From: Raineyella sp044508675 | GTDB taxonomy: Bacteria > Actinomycetota > Actinomycetes > Propionibacteriales > Propionibacteriaceae | Direction: 5' to 3' | Length of the DNA stretch: 64,000 bases | Assembly: GCA_044508675.1 (NCBI GenBank) | Contig: JBIQHF010000007.1 | Location: 1 to 64,000 of the forward strand | In this document: positions 51,045-60,143 of the stretch, piece after piece | Numbering within the stretch: the stretch's first letter is position 1 | Layout of the letters: each line of letters opens with the position of its first letter | Translations under genes and position numbers: made by a program | The notes under the pieces: model-generated | What the model saw: only the letters and a program-made list of their open reading frames with translations | What the model was told of the DNA's origin: nothing | The model's database searches: none

Positions 51045-52451
51045 ATGACCGCACACTTTGACGTCGTTGTCCTGGGCGCCGGGCCCGGTGGGTACACCGC
51101 GGCGATCCGCGCCTCGCAACTTGGCCTGAAAGCCGCCGTGATCGAGAAGCAGTACTGGGGCGGTGTCTGCCTCAACGTGGGCTGCATCCCCACCAAGTCG
51201 CTGTTGCGCAATGCGGAGCTCGCGCACATCTTCACCCATGACCGCGACCTGTTCGGCATCCAGGTGGATGGTGAGGTCAGGCTCGACTACGGCAAGGCGT
51301 TCAGCCGGTCCCGCGACGTGGCCAGCAAATCGGCTGCCGGTGTGCACTATCTGATGAAGAAGAACAAGATCCAGGAGTTCGACGGCTGGGGCACCTTCAA
51401 GGATGCGAGGACCATCGAGGTCACCAAGAACGACGGCTCCATCGAGACGGTGACCGGCGACAACATCATCATCAACACCGGTTCGGTCGTCCGCATGCTT
51501 CCCGGCATGCAGCCCTCGGCCAACGTGCTGACGTACGAGGAGCTGATCCTCTCGGACACCCTGCCGAACAAGATCATCGTTGGTGGTGCCGGTGCGATCG
51601 GCACCGAGTTCGCGTACGTGCTCAACTCCTACGGTGTCGACGTCACCATCGTCGAGTACCTGGACCGGATGATCCCGGTGGAGGACGCCGAGTTGGGCAA
51701 GGAGTTGCTCAAGGCGTACAAGAAGCTCGGCATCAAGGTCCTGACGGGGACGGCGGTCAAGCAGGTCGAGGACACCGGGACCGGGGTGCGGATCACCGTC
51801 GAGCCGGCGGCCGGCGGCGAGCAGCAGGTGCTGGAGGCCGACGCGATGCTGTCCGCCTTCGGGTTCGCGCCGCGGGTCGAGGGCTTCGGCCTGGAGAACA
51901 CCGGTGTGGCGCTGACCCCGCGGGGCGCCATCGAGATCGACGACTTCATGCGCACCAACGTTCCCGGTGTCTACGCCATCGGTGACGTGACCGCCAAGCT
52001 GATGCTCGCGCACACCGCGGAGGCCCAGGGCGTCGTCGCCGCCGAGACCATCGCCGGTGCCGAGACGATGCCGCTGAACTATGACATGATCCCGCACGCG
52101 ACCTACTGCCAGCCGCAGGTCGCCGCCTTCGGCTACACCGAGGAGAAGGCCAAGGAGCTCGGCTACGACGTCAAGGTCTCCAAGTTCCCGTTCTCCGCGA
52201 ACGGCAAGGCCCGCGGCATGGGCGAGACGGTCGGTTTCGTGAAGATCGTCGCCGACGCCACGTACGGGGAGATCCTCGGCGCGCACATGATCGGCCCGGA
52301 GGTCACCGAGTTGCTGCCCGAGCTGGTCCTGGCCCAGCAGTGGGACCTCACCGCCGAGGAGATCGGTCGTACGGTGCATGCCCACCCGACCCTGTCCGAG
52401 ACGCTGAAGGAGGCCGCCGAGGGCATCGGCGGCCACATGATCAACCTCTGA
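51045..52451 (+). CDS. lpdA: Dihydrolipoyl dehydrogenase
   Basis: A 468-residue flavoprotein disulphide reductase, the E3 subunit of 2-oxoacid dehydrogenase complexes. FAD site 'VVVLGAGPGGYTAAIRASQLG' (core 'GAGPGGY'), redox Cys42 and Cys47 in 'CLNVGC', NAD site 'IIVGGAGAIGTEFA', and active-site His-Glu in 'VHAHPTLSE'. All key residues are present. It is encoded alone, divergent from murA, and followed by a strong terminator. Confidence 0.96.
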   Translation: MTAHFDVVVLGAGPGGYTAAIRASQLGLKAAVIEKQYWGGVCLNVGCIPTKSLLRNAELAHIFTHDRDLFGIQVDGEVRLDYGKAFSRSRDVASKSAAGVHYLMKKNKIQEFDGWGTFKDARTIEVTKNDGSIETVTGDNIIINTGSVVRMLPGMQPSANVLTYEELILSDTLPNKIIVGGAGAIGTEFAYVLNSYGVDVTIVEYLDRMIPVEDAELGKELLKAYKKLGIKVLTGTAVKQVEDTGTGVRITVEPAAGGEQQVLEADAMLSAFGFAPRVEGFGLENTGVALTPRGAIEIDDFMRTNVPGVYAIGDVTAKLMLAHTAEAQGVVAAETIAGAETMPLNYDMIPHATYCQPQVAAFGYTEEKAKELGYDVKVSKFPFSANGKARGMGETVGFVKIVADATYGEILGAHMIGPEVTELLPELVLAQQWDLTAEEIGRTVHAHPTLSETLKEAAEGIGGHMINL

Positions 52452-52475
52452 CAGGGGCACGCCCCTCCGGGGCAG

Positions 52476-52520
52476 AAGGAGCCCCGTCCCCGCGATGCGT
52501 GGGGGCGGGGCTCCTTTCCT
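52476..52520 (+). terminator. Strong intrinsic terminator after lpdA
   Basis: An 18-bp stem with one G-U and one mismatch (arms AAGGAGCCCCGTCCCCGC and GTGGGGGCGGGGCTCCTT, 52476-52493 and 52499-52516) has a 5-nt loop and is followed by T-rich TTCCT. A smaller stem AGGGGC-AC-GCCCCT precedes it. Confidence 0.9.
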
Positions 52521-52634
52521 GTGGACCACCCCAGAGGGCTGGACAAAGGTCGATGGCTGAAAGTGTCCAAGGTCTCCCCAAGGCCGGACGGTTCCAATGG
52601 TCCTCAGGAACAACTACTCGCCCGAGGGGGGATC

Positions 52635-54215
52635 ATGTCGCTATCACGACGCGATCTGATCAAAATGGGAGTTGTCGGTGGAGCGGCCCTGACATTTCCC
52701 CTGCAACGCACGGTGAGTGCGAAGTCCGACAGTCGTCGCCGCTTGCGCGGCAGCAAGCTGCCGAAGCCCTTCACGCTGCCGTTCCGGGTTCCGCCGGTCC
52801 TGTCACCGTTCCGCATCGATTCGACCACCGATTACTACAAGGTGGAAATGAAGCCGTTCACCGCCGAACTCATTCCCGGGATCAGGACCCCACTGTGGGG
52901 CTACAACGGGAGTGTGCCCGGCCCCACGGTCAGGGTCGAACGCGGGCGCCGTACGGTGATGCGCCAGTACAACTTCCTGCCGGCGACGCACCCGGAGCTG
53001 GGCTTCACCCCGTGGACGTCGGTGCACCTGCACGGCTCGCCCTCGGAACCGCAGTACGACGGCTATGCCAGTGACATCACCAACCCCGGCCAGTACAAGG
53101 ACTACGTCTACCCGAACACCCAGCATGCTCGGACCATGTGGTACCACGACCACGGCCTGCACCACACCGCGGAGAACGTCCTGATGGGCCTCGCCGCGCA
53201 ATACCACGTGGTCGACTCCCTGGAGCGCTCGCTGCCCATCCCGCACGGCGACTACGATGTGCCCCTGGTCATCGGCGATGCCATGTTCAACGAGCTGGGC
53301 TCGCTGATGTTCGACAACAACAGTGAGTCCGGCATCTTCGGCGACGTGATCCTGGTCAACGGAGTTCCGTGGCCGGTGATGAAGGTGGCCCGGCGCAAGT
53401 ACCGCTTCCGGGTGCTCAACGGGGCGATCTCCCGATCCTTCCGCTGGTACCTCGACTCGGGCGAGCCGCTCGTCGTCATCGCCACCGACTGCGGCCTGAT
53501 GCCGACCCCCCAGTCCACGCAGCGCCTGCGCCACGGCATGGCCGAGCGCTACGAGATCGTCATCGACTTCAGCAAGTATCCGGCCGGACGCCGGGTCCAA
53601 CTGCTCAACGAGAGCCCGGACAACAATCGCGACGAGGACAACACCCACCAGGTGATGGCCTTCGACGTCGTGGGCGACGACTTCGACCCGGCCGACAACG
53701 ACATTCCCGAGGAACTCGATCCAAGCAACCCGGTCATGGCGCTGCGGGAGGAGGAGGCGAAGCGCACCACCAGCATCGATCTGGTCCGCAAGAGCAGCCT
53801 GTGGACGATCAACGAACACACCTGGGACCACGTCGTGGACAGCGGGTTCACGCTGGCCGAGGCCACCCCGACCGAGGGCGACGTCGAGGTGTGGGAGATC
53901 AACAACCCGTCCGGTGGATGGTTCCACCCGACCCACATCCACCTGGTCGACTTCCGGATCCTCAGCCGCAACGGCAAGCCTCCGGCGCCGTACGAACTCG
54001 GCCCCAAGGACGTGGTGTACGTGGGGGAGAACGAGAAGGTCCGGCTGCTGATGCGCTTCGAGGGCAGGGGCAAGTACATGATCCACTGCCACAACCTCGT
54101 CCACGAGGACCACGACATGATGAGCCAGTTCAACGTCCTGCCGGCCGACGGCTCCGAGGCGACCGACCCGATGAGCGTGCCCTGCCTGGACCTGCCCGAG
54201 CACACCGAGCTGTGA
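52635..54215 (+). CDS. Tat-exported multicopper oxidase
   Basis: A 526-residue oxidase. Tat signal 'SRRDLIKMG' at residues 4-12 with hydrophobic h-region. All four copper motifs are seen: 'HLHGS', 'YHDHGLHH', 'HPTHIHLVDF' and 'HCHNLVHEDHDMM', so type 1, 2 and 3 sites are complete; 'HEDHDMM' provides the axial Met. Similar in layout to CotA, bilirubin oxidase and phenoxazinone synthase. It couples oxidation of phenols, metals or dyes to O2 reduction outside the membrane. ATG 52635 follows GAGGGGGGATC. Followed 12 bp later by a membrane protein and its own signal peptidase. Confidence 0.92.
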   Translation: MSLSRRDLIKMGVVGGAALTFPLQRTVSAKSDSRRRLRGSKLPKPFTLPFRVPPVLSPFRIDSTTDYYKVEMKPFTAELIPGIRTPLWGYNGSVPGPTVRVERGRRTVMRQYNFLPATHPELGFTPWTSVHLHGSPSEPQYDGYASDITNPGQYKDYVYPNTQHARTMWYHDHGLHHTAENVLMGLAAQYHVVDSLERSLPIPHGDYDVPLVIGDAMFNELGSLMFDNNSESGIFGDVILVNGVPWPVMKVARRKYRFRVLNGAISRSFRWYLDSGEPLVVIATDCGLMPTPQSTQRLRHGMAERYEIVIDFSKYPAGRRVQLLNESPDNNRDEDNTHQVMAFDVVGDDFDPADNDIPEELDPSNPVMALREEEAKRTTSIDLVRKSSLWTINEHTWDHVVDSGFTLAEATPTEGDVEVWEINNPSGGWFHPTHIHLVDFRILSRNGKPPAPYELGPKDVVYVGENEKVRLLMRFEGRGKYMIHCHNLVHEDHDMMSQFNVLPADGSEATDPMSVPCLDLPEHTEL

Positions 54216-54227
54216 GGCGGTGTCGTG

Positions 54228-54803
54228 ATGAGCCGCACGAGTGTGGGTGCCGCTACCAGGACCCTCTCGATCGACCCGGAGGACGTGATCGGGCGGCGTG
54301 CCAGGGAGGCCCGGACTGCCGGTGTGCTGGCCGGCGTGGCGGCGGCCTCCGCGCTCGTCGCCGTCCCGGACCGTCTTTCGGAAGGGATCCCGGCCGGAGT
54401 GTTCCTCCTGGTCGCTGCCACCGCCCAACTCTGGGTGGCCCGGGCCCTCTGGCGCCGTGATGCCGACCGACTGTTGCCGTGGTCGATCCTGCTCTTCGCG
54501 GGCATGGTCGCCTTCTTCGTCGTCGAGCACACCGTAGGTCTGCCGTTCCGCGGACGTGGGGGATCGCCCCACCATGCCGAGCCGGTGCCCGGTGGGCAAG
54601 GCAACGGGATGCCCATCGTCCCCGGTGCGGACGGGATCCCCGCCGCGGGGGTAGTCGACCTGGTCGGCGCGGTCGCCGGCCTCGTCGCCCTCGCGCTCCT
54701 GGTCGGGATGCTCCCCGAGAAGCAGCGGCGACGGGTGGTCAACCTCCTGCTCGGGATCGCGGTGTGGAGCTTCGGGTTACTGGCCCTGGCGGGGTTCGCG
54801 TGA
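54228..54803 (+). CDS. Membrane protein in multicopper oxidase operon
   Basis: A 191-residue protein with four to five helices; a His-containing extracellular loop ('GSPHHAEPVPGGQGNGMPIVP') lies between helix 3 and 4. Start could be GTG 54225 or ATG 54228. No known family. It overlaps the signal peptidase start by 4 bp. The loop with His and Met could bind copper for the oxidase upstream (speculative). Confidence 0.6.
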   Translation: MSRTSVGAATRTLSIDPEDVIGRRAREARTAGVLAGVAAASALVAVPDRLSEGIPAGVFLLVAATAQLWVARALWRRDADRLLPWSILLFAGMVAFFVVEHTVGLPFRGRGGSPHHAEPVPGGQGNGMPIVPGADGIPAAGVVDLVGAVAGLVALALLVGMLPEKQRRRVVNLLLGIAVWSFGLLALAGFA

Positions 54804-55438
54804 GGGGACCGGTAGTGGCCGGATCACCAGGATCGAGCGGATCACCAGGATCGCGGTGGTCGGGCTGGGCCATCGCGGCACTGGCCGTCGTTGTGGTCAC
54901 CGGAAGCCTGGCCTTCGTCGAACCGCTGCGGGTCACCTCCGACTCGATGCTGCCTACCCTGTCCCCGGGTGGGCAGGTCGTCATGCTGCGCGCCCGCTGG
55001 GCCGGCGACCCTCAGCGCGGCGACATCGTTGTGGTCGACGGTCGATCGTGGACAGGTCAGGGTGCTGGTACTGGCCCGAGCGGTGTCGACCGGGGGATCG
55101 GCTTCGCGAGCACGACGCCCACCATCAGCGAGGGTGCGTTCGTCAAGCGGGTGGTGGCAGTCGCCGGGGACCTGGTCGGCTTGGAGGATGGGGTACTCGT
55201 CGTCAACGGTGCCCCGGTGGACGAGCCGTACGTCGACCTCGAACAGGTCGACAGCGTGTACTTCGGCCCGGAAACCGTCCCGGAGGACCGCGTGTTCCTA
55301 ATGGGGGACAACCGCGCCGGTTCGGTGGATTCACGAGACTTGGGGCCGGTACCGCTCGAGGAGGTCGAGGGCCGGATCCTGACCAGGGAATCCTGGGGAT
55401 CTCTCCTGCCGGGACGACCGTCAGGGTCGACGCCATGA
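54800..55438 (+). CDS. lepB: Signal peptidase I, P-type (Ser/Lys)
   Basis: A 212-residue enzyme with a single N-terminal membrane anchor (about 22-42). Catalytic Ser is in 'TSDSMLPTL', Lys in 'VKRVVAVAGD', and 'MGDNRAGSVDSR' is the conserved Box E. It differs from the peptidase at 1315, which has His instead of Lys. Start is GTG 54800, overlapping the previous stop. As the last gene of the multicopper oxidase unit it could be dedicated to a neighbouring exported protein, though the oxidase itself uses Tat. The 3' end is the first copy of a 15-bp repeat. Confidence 0.9.
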   Translation: MRGPVVAGSPGSSGSPGSRWSGWAIAALAVVVVTGSLAFVEPLRVTSDSMLPTLSPGGQVVMLRARWAGDPQRGDIVVVDGRSWTGQGAGTGPSGVDRGIGFASTTPTISEGAFVKRVVAVAGDLVGLEDGVLVVNGAPVDEPYVDLEQVDSVYFGPETVPEDRVFLMGDNRAGSVDSRDLGPVPLEEVEGRILTRESWGSLLPGRPSGSTP

Positions 55439-55483
55439 GGGATCCAGGGTCGACGCCATGAGGGATTGGACGCCATGAGGGAT
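55429..55483. repeat. Three copies of GACGCCATGAGGGAT across the lepB stop
   Basis: Copies at 55429-55443, 55452-55466 and 55469-55483. The first includes the lepB TGA stop; the later two carry the same ATGA. Spacing is uneven (23 and 17 bp), so at least two duplication events occurred. Confidence 0.93.
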
Positions 55484-55714
55484 CGACAGTCGGTCCGGAC
55501 GGATTCAGGGGAGTCGATCGTCGATGGCGGTATCGTCCTCGACGAGGCGATAGGGGAGCCGAGGGGCCCGAGTCAATCGGGGGCTGTCGGGGCGTCACGC
55601 CCATTCGCGGGTTGGCAGCATCGCCCAAGATCCGCGGTAATGGTTTCCGAGCCAGTAATGCTTCGGGCCCTTCGGTTCCGCTATCGACTTGTGGTGGCCC
55701 TGAGGACTGCATCC
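55484..55714. other. Gene-free interval between lepB and SARP gene
   Basis: About 230 bp without a convincing gene; a short open frame (55466-55726) has no recognisable features and starts in the repeat. A hairpin TGAGGA-CTGCA-TCCTCA at 55701-55717 covers the stop of the SARP gene and could end its transcript. Confidence 0.5.
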
Positions 55715-56689
55715 TCAAGTCATTGACATGGATCGTACACCCGGCCTCGTCGTGACCGGACGGGCCAGGGCGGGGTGGCCGGCTCGCGCGTCGGTGATCC
55801 GGAGCAATTCCTCCAGGAGCCGGTAGTCCTCCCTCAGGCTCGCACCGCCCTTTGGCCCGTCAAACCGTGCTTCGTGGAGCCGTACGACGGCTTCGACGAG
55901 GTCGGGCAGGTCGCCGTCATCGGCCGATGTCGCCGCCAGGAGACGGGAGAAAACGTTCCGCAGGGCGGGACCGGGGTCGCAGCCGAGCTCCACGGAGAAG
56001 GTGCGCCGGCAGGTCGCGTACTCGCGGACCGCTGCCGCCTGCTGGCCGCTGCGCTCCAGTGTCTCGAGCAGGACCAGCCAGGACGACTCGAGCAGGCCGT
56101 CCCGCTCCAGTGCCCGCCGCGCCCACCTCTCGGCCAGCTGGAGGTTGTCGGCGTCCAGTGCCGCGCGGGCACCCTCGGTATAGACGTTCAGCACCAGGGT
56201 GTGGTGGACCCGGATGTGCTCCTGCAGCCAGGGCAGGTCGACTTCGTCGGGTAGGCAGACCTGGGGGACCAGTGAGATCGCCCGTTCGTACGCTGGGACG
56301 GCGTAGCCGGCGGCCAGGGCGTCCGCCCGTGCCTCGGTGGCGCGTCGGGCGAACTCGACCACGTCCACCGGCGCGCGGTCCACGTCCCAGCGGTACCCGC
56401 CGGGCACGGTCACGACCGGTGAGGGTCCGGGGAGGGCGGGGGCCAACTTCTTGCGCAGCAGGCAGACGTACGCCTCCAGTGTGCCGAGCGCTCCCGCAGG
56501 TGGGGTGTCTGCCCAGAGGTAGTCGATGAGTCGATTCTTGGACACTGCCGTCCCGCCATCCAGCAGCAGGGCGAGGAGCACGTAGCGGGCCTTCGACCCG
56601 CCCAGGTCACGTGGACCGAGAGCGGATTCCCCCGTGCCCACCTGAAGTCCGCCGCAGAGGCGGACGACCGGTTCAGCGTCGTGGTCCAT
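55715..56689 (-). CDS. AfsR/SARP-family transcriptional activator
   Basis: A 324-residue regulator. Residues 8-100 form an OmpR-type winged helix ('KNRLIDYLWADTPPAGALGTLEAYVCLLRKKL', core 'LIDYLWAD'), residues 105-255 the bacterial transcriptional activation domain with tetratricopeptide-like helices ('WARRALERDGLLESSWLVL'). A C-terminal charged tail follows. SARPs activate secondary-metabolite or envelope genes at direct heptamer repeats. Start ATG 56689 was chosen by family alignment. Divergent from the two-component genes; no biosynthetic cluster is nearby. Confidence 0.87.
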   Translation of the reverse strand: MDHDAEPVVRLCGGLQVGTGESALGPRDLGGSKARYVLLALLLDGGTAVSKNRLIDYLWADTPPAGALGTLEAYVCLLRKKLAPALPGPSPVVTVPGGYRWDVDRAPVDVVEFARRATEARADALAAGYAVPAYERAISLVPQVCLPDEVDLPWLQEHIRVHHTLVLNVYTEGARAALDADNLQLAERWARRALERDGLLESSWLVLLETLERSGQQAAAVREYATCRRTFSVELGCDPGPALRNVFSRLLAATSADDGDLPDLVEAVVRLHEARFDGPKGGASLREDYRLLEELLRITDARAGHPALARPVTTRPGVRSMSMT

Positions 56690-56769
56690 GGTGGCTACCC
56701 CCTTGTGGATACTCCCATCGTCGCTTTCGGTGAGTCGATCCGGATCCCCCACCCTCAGGTACGTGGCAT

Positions 56770-56784
56770 CCCCAATGTGTGGGG
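56770..56784. promoter_or_regulatory. Dyad CCCCA-N5-TGGGG in divergent promoter
   Basis: An inverted repeat in the 207-bp interval between the SARP gene and the response regulator. Two more GTGTGGGG or GGGGTGTGG pieces follow (about 56815-56870). Candidate operator for one of the two regulators. Confidence 0.4.
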
Positions 56785-56896
56785 TACTAAAGTCGCACGA
56801 AGCAATCGACCAAAGGTGTGGGGACCGGGTGGCTTTTGGTGTTACCCTCGAAGGGGTGTGGCGGGGGTCTCACCTGTTGGCGACCGGGGGAAATCA

Positions 56897-57550
56897 ATGT
56901 CGTCGGAACCACTACGGGTCATGGTTGTTGACGACCACCGGACCCTGTCCCAAGCGATCGCCCTGGCACTGGGGGCCCAACCCGACATGGACTGTGTCGG
57001 CACGGCAACCAACCCGAGGGACGCATTGGTGCTGGTGCAGGCGACCCAGCCCCGGGCCATCGTGATGGATGTCCGCCTCGATGGCGGGGACGGGATCCAG
57101 TTGACCCGCCGGATCACTGCCGACGATCCCGAGGTTCGGGTCGTCGTCCTCACGGCGTACGTCGACCAGCCCTTGCTCGAGCGGGCAGCGGAGGCGGAGG
57201 CGGTCGCGCTGCTGCCCAAGGGTGCCGCCCTGTCGGAGCTGTTCGAGACCCTGCGCACCGCGCCGCGCGGAGGGTTCGCGGTGCATCCTCTCCTCCTGCG
57301 CTCCCTGATCCGGCCTGGCCCGTTGCCGAAGGCACCGCCGGTGTCGCTGACCCCACGGGAGCAGGAGGTCCTCGGCCTGCTCGCCCAGGCGCGGGATCCC
57401 TCCGCCATCGCCCGGTCACTGGGCATCTCGGTGCTGACCTGCCGGGGTTACATCAAGAGCCTGCTTGCCAAGCTCGATGCGCACTCCCAGCTCGAGGCCG
57501 TCGTCATCGCGCTGAACCGCAACCTGATCCAGCTCGATGACGTCGGGTAG
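56897..57550 (+). CDS. NarL/FixJ-type response regulator
   Basis: A 217-residue regulator. Receiver domain with phospho-acceptor Asp58 ('IVMDVRLDGGDG'), acidic pair 'VDDH' and Lys108 ('LPKGA'); LuxR-type HTH at about 150-210 ('LTPREQEVLGLLAQ', 'LTCRGYIKSLLAKL'). ATG 56897 follows GGGGGAAATCA. It overlaps the histidine kinase gene by 14 bp, so the pair is translated together. Confidence 0.92.
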   Translation: MSSEPLRVMVVDDHRTLSQAIALALGAQPDMDCVGTATNPRDALVLVQATQPRAIVMDVRLDGGDGIQLTRRITADDPEVRVVVLTAYVDQPLLERAAEAEAVALLPKGAALSELFETLRTAPRGGFAVHPLLLRSLIRPGPLPKAPPVSLTPREQEVLGLLAQARDPSAIARSLGISVLTCRGYIKSLLAKLDAHSQLEAVVIALNRNLIQLDDVG

Positions 57551-58961
57551 GTCGGCCACGGCCGAGGACCCATCGCCTCCGAACCCCCGGCGGGCCTCCC
57601 GGCCGGGGGGCCGCCGCTCCGTCCTGCGGCAGGCCATGACCCGCTTCCTGGTCTGGACGCTGCTGGTCCTCGTCATCGTCGCAGTCGTCACGATCCTGTT
57701 GTCCCGGTCCCTGGCCCGGCAGATGGCTGTGGCGGAGGCGTCCGAGCGCAGCGAGACGTTCGCTCGCATCGCGGTCGCCCCCCTCGTCGACGAGCGGCTG
57801 CTGGCCGGCGACGCCGAGGCGACCACGGCATTCGTCCGACTGATGGAGTCGCGGATGGCCGACGGCTCGATCGAGCGGATGAAGGTGTGGACCGAGGACG
57901 GGACGGTGCTGTGGAGCGATGACCCCTCGGTCATCGGGCAGACCTTCGCGCTGGAACCGCAGGTCGCCGCGATCTTCGGGACCGAGACTATATCGGCCGA
58001 GGTGTCCACCCTGGACCGGGCGGAGCACGCCCACCAGCAGGAGAGTACCAGTCTCATCGAGGTCTACGTCGGCTTCCGCAGTGCCGACGGGGTTCCCCTG
58101 GCCTACGAGGCCTACTGGCCTACTGACCGCCTGCAGCTCAACAGCACGGCCATCCAGATCCGCTTCACCGCCCTGGCGCTCGGCGCGATGCTACTGCCCG
58201 CTCTGGCCCTGCTGCCGCTGGCCCGCTCGCTGGCCCGTCGGGTGGACCGCGGCCTGGTCGAACGGGAGGAACTGATGACCCAGGCCCTGGCCGCATCGGA
58301 CCTCGAGCGCCGTCGGCTCTCCCAGGTCCTGCACGACGGCATCGTGCAGGACCTGGTGGCGCTGGGCTACACGCTGCCGGTGGTCGCCTCCGCGCTCCCC
58401 GCGGAAGCCGTCAGCGAACGCGAGTTGGTCGACCAGATCCGGGCCGACGTGGACCGCGCGGTGACCGGGGCCCGCGACCTGCTCACCGACGTCTATCCGG
58501 CCGACCTGGAGAAGGGCGGCCTCTTGCAGGCGGTCGAGGCGCTCGCGGACCGACTGCGTCGTGATGGTGTGGTCGTCACCACCGACCTGGATCCGAGGCT
58601 GGGCGAGCGACCGCCCGAGGCCCGCGTCACCTACCGGGTGGCCCGGGAAGGGCTGCGCAACGCAGCCAAGCACGCCCACGCCGAGGGGGTCGAGGTGTCG
58701 GCCGTGGTCGAGGGGGGCCGGGCGGTCATCCGGGTGCGCGACGACGGCCGCGGGCCTGGCAGGGCCCTGCCGCTGGAGGCCGGGTCGAACGGCGAGGGGC
58801 ACCTCGGCCTCCACCTGTTGCGGGACACGCTCCGGACGCTGGGCGGCAGCCTCAGCCTGCGGGACGATCCTGTCGGCGGAGCGGTGCTCGAGGCCACCTT
58901 CCCCGTCCCCATCACTGTTGAGGCCCCGGGGTGGCCCGCCCGGTCGCCACACGGATCGTGA
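57537..58961 (+). CDS. NarX/DesK-type sensor histidine kinase
   Basis: A 474-residue membrane kinase. TM1 (about 36-56), an extracellular sensor domain of about 150 residues ('MKVWTEDGTVLWSDDPSVIG', PAS-like strands), TM2 (about 208-230), dimerisation domain with phosphorylated His266 ('QVLHDGIVQDL', HisKA_3 type) and a HATPase domain with 'EGLRNAAKHA' and 'VRDDGRG'. It phosphorylates the regulator encoded just upstream. Ligand unknown; no conserved Cys or heme-binding motif was seen in the sensor. Confidence 0.9.
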   Translation: MTSGRSATAEDPSPPNPRRASRPGGRRSVLRQAMTRFLVWTLLVLVIVAVVTILLSRSLARQMAVAEASERSETFARIAVAPLVDERLLAGDAEATTAFVRLMESRMADGSIERMKVWTEDGTVLWSDDPSVIGQTFALEPQVAAIFGTETISAEVSTLDRAEHAHQQESTSLIEVYVGFRSADGVPLAYEAYWPTDRLQLNSTAIQIRFTALALGAMLLPALALLPLARSLARRVDRGLVEREELMTQALAASDLERRRLSQVLHDGIVQDLVALGYTLPVVASALPAEAVSERELVDQIRADVDRAVTGARDLLTDVYPADLEKGGLLQAVEALADRLRRDGVVVTTDLDPRLGERPPEARVTYRVAREGLRNAAKHAHAEGVEVSAVVEGGRAVIRVRDDGRGPGRALPLEAGSNGEGHLGLHLLRDTLRTLGGSLSLRDDPVGGAVLEATFPVPITVEAPGWPARSPHGS

Positions 58962-59033
58962 GGGCCTCGCTGCCTGTACACGGACGATCGGCTGGGCCTC
59001 CTGCGCGGGTCTCACTGCGCCTACCATGGCGGC

Positions 59034-59636
59034 ATGGCAGCACGTCTGTTCAGCGCCATCGTCCCGCCCGCCGAGCTCGTCGAGGAGCTGGACGCCTTCC
59101 TGGAGCCACGCCGGGAGGCGGAGCGACGGTTGCGCTGGTCCCGGCCCGAGACCTGGCACCTCACCACGGCTTTCATGCCCGAGGTGGGTGACCGCTACCT
59201 GGAGCCATTGGCCGAGGCGCTGGAGCAGGTGGCCTCCCGCACCCCGGCCTTCGGTGTGGAGTTGGCGTACGGGGGAGCGTTCCCGATGCCGCCCGCGGCG
59301 AAGGTGCTGTGGCTGGGCGTCACCGAGCCCAGCGTCGAGCCGTTCACCAAGCTCGCCGAGCGCACCCGGAACGCGGCCGTGCGGTCGGGCGTACGGGTCG
59401 ACGGGGCGCGGATCCGGCCACACCTGACCCTGGCCCGCAGCGGCACCCCGGTGGACGCGACCCGACTGGTGCAGGTCCTGGACACGTTCGAGGGGCCGTG
59501 CTGGACCGCTGGCGAACTGCTGCTGATCGAGTCCCACCTGCACGACCGGGCCCGGCGCTACGAGGTGCTGGAGCGCTTCCCGCTGGACACCGGGGAGCGG
59601 GAGCGGCGCTGGTGGGCGAAGGGGCAGAGCCGCTAG
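59034..59636 (+). CDS. thpR: RNA 2',3'-cyclic phosphodiesterase
   Basis: A 200-residue 2H phosphoesterase. The motifs 'WHLTTAF' (His42) and 'RPHLTLAR' (His130) are the canonical HxTx pair of ThpR/LigT. It hydrolyses 2',3'-cyclic phosphates at RNA ends. ATG 59034 follows a weak ribosome site. It converges with, and overlaps by 4 bp, the SnoaL-like gene. Confidence 0.9.
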   Translation: MAARLFSAIVPPAELVEELDAFLEPRREAERRLRWSRPETWHLTTAFMPEVGDRYLEPLAEALEQVASRTPAFGVELAYGGAFPMPPAAKVLWLGVTEPSVEPFTKLAERTRNAAVRSGVRVDGARIRPHLTLARSGTPVDATRLVQVLDTFEGPCWTAGELLLIESHLHDRARRYEVLERFPLDTGERERRWWAKGQSR

Positions 59637-59983
59637 GCCCAGATGTACTCCTCGGAGATCGCACCGTCGCGCCACCGCGCGACCGTCACCATCCGGCTGC
59701 CGTCCGAGAACTCGCCGACCACGCAGGTCCATTCTCCGGATCCGAAGCGGATCGGGTGGGAGAGGATCTGGGGCGGAGTGCCGCCGCCGGCGGCTTCGAC
59801 GTACGCCACCATGGCGTCGATGTGCTCCTGGACCCCCTGGGTCGGTGGCTGGCCCTTCCAGTCCACCAGGACGTCGTCGGTGTGGTGGTCGGCGAACACG
59901 CCGTGCCAGTCCGCGTTGTTCCATCCGGTGAAGTCGAGGTCATCCATGCCCTGCAGGTTCTGCTGCACCGTGTCGTCTGACAT
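59633..59983 (-). CDS. SnoaL/NTF2-like protein
   Basis: A 116-residue protein with the cone-shaped NTF2 fold: 'NNADWHGVFADHHTDDVLVDW' is the typical helix-strand with Asp/His, and 'RWRDGAISEEYIW' the final strands. Members are ketosteroid-isomerase or cyclase-like, or bind small ligands. It stands alone; the 160 bp upstream separate it from the MarR gene on the same strand, without a visible operator. Confidence 0.75.
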   Translation of the reverse strand: MSDDTVQQNLQGMDDLDFTGWNNADWHGVFADHHTDDVLVDWKGQPPTQGVQEHIDAMVAYVEAAGGGTPPQILSHPIRFGSGEWTCVVGEFSDGSRMVTVARWRDGAISEEYIWA

Positions 59984-60143
59984 GTCACGCTTCTTTCGTC
60001 GTGGTGGGCTGGGCAGCCCAGCGGTTAGGAAGTGATCTGCATCACGCTCCTGCTGGCGAGATTACGCACCGACACGCATCCTGTCTGCTCCCGAAATCCG
60101 GGCACTTGACAGCAAGGTTGACGGCCAGGGCGTACGGCCCCGG

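Noticed and set aside
55466..55726. Small protein gene of about 86 residues
   Set aside because: It starts in a tandem repeat, has a non-standard start, no ribosome site and no conserved-looking composition; it overlaps the SARP gene end.
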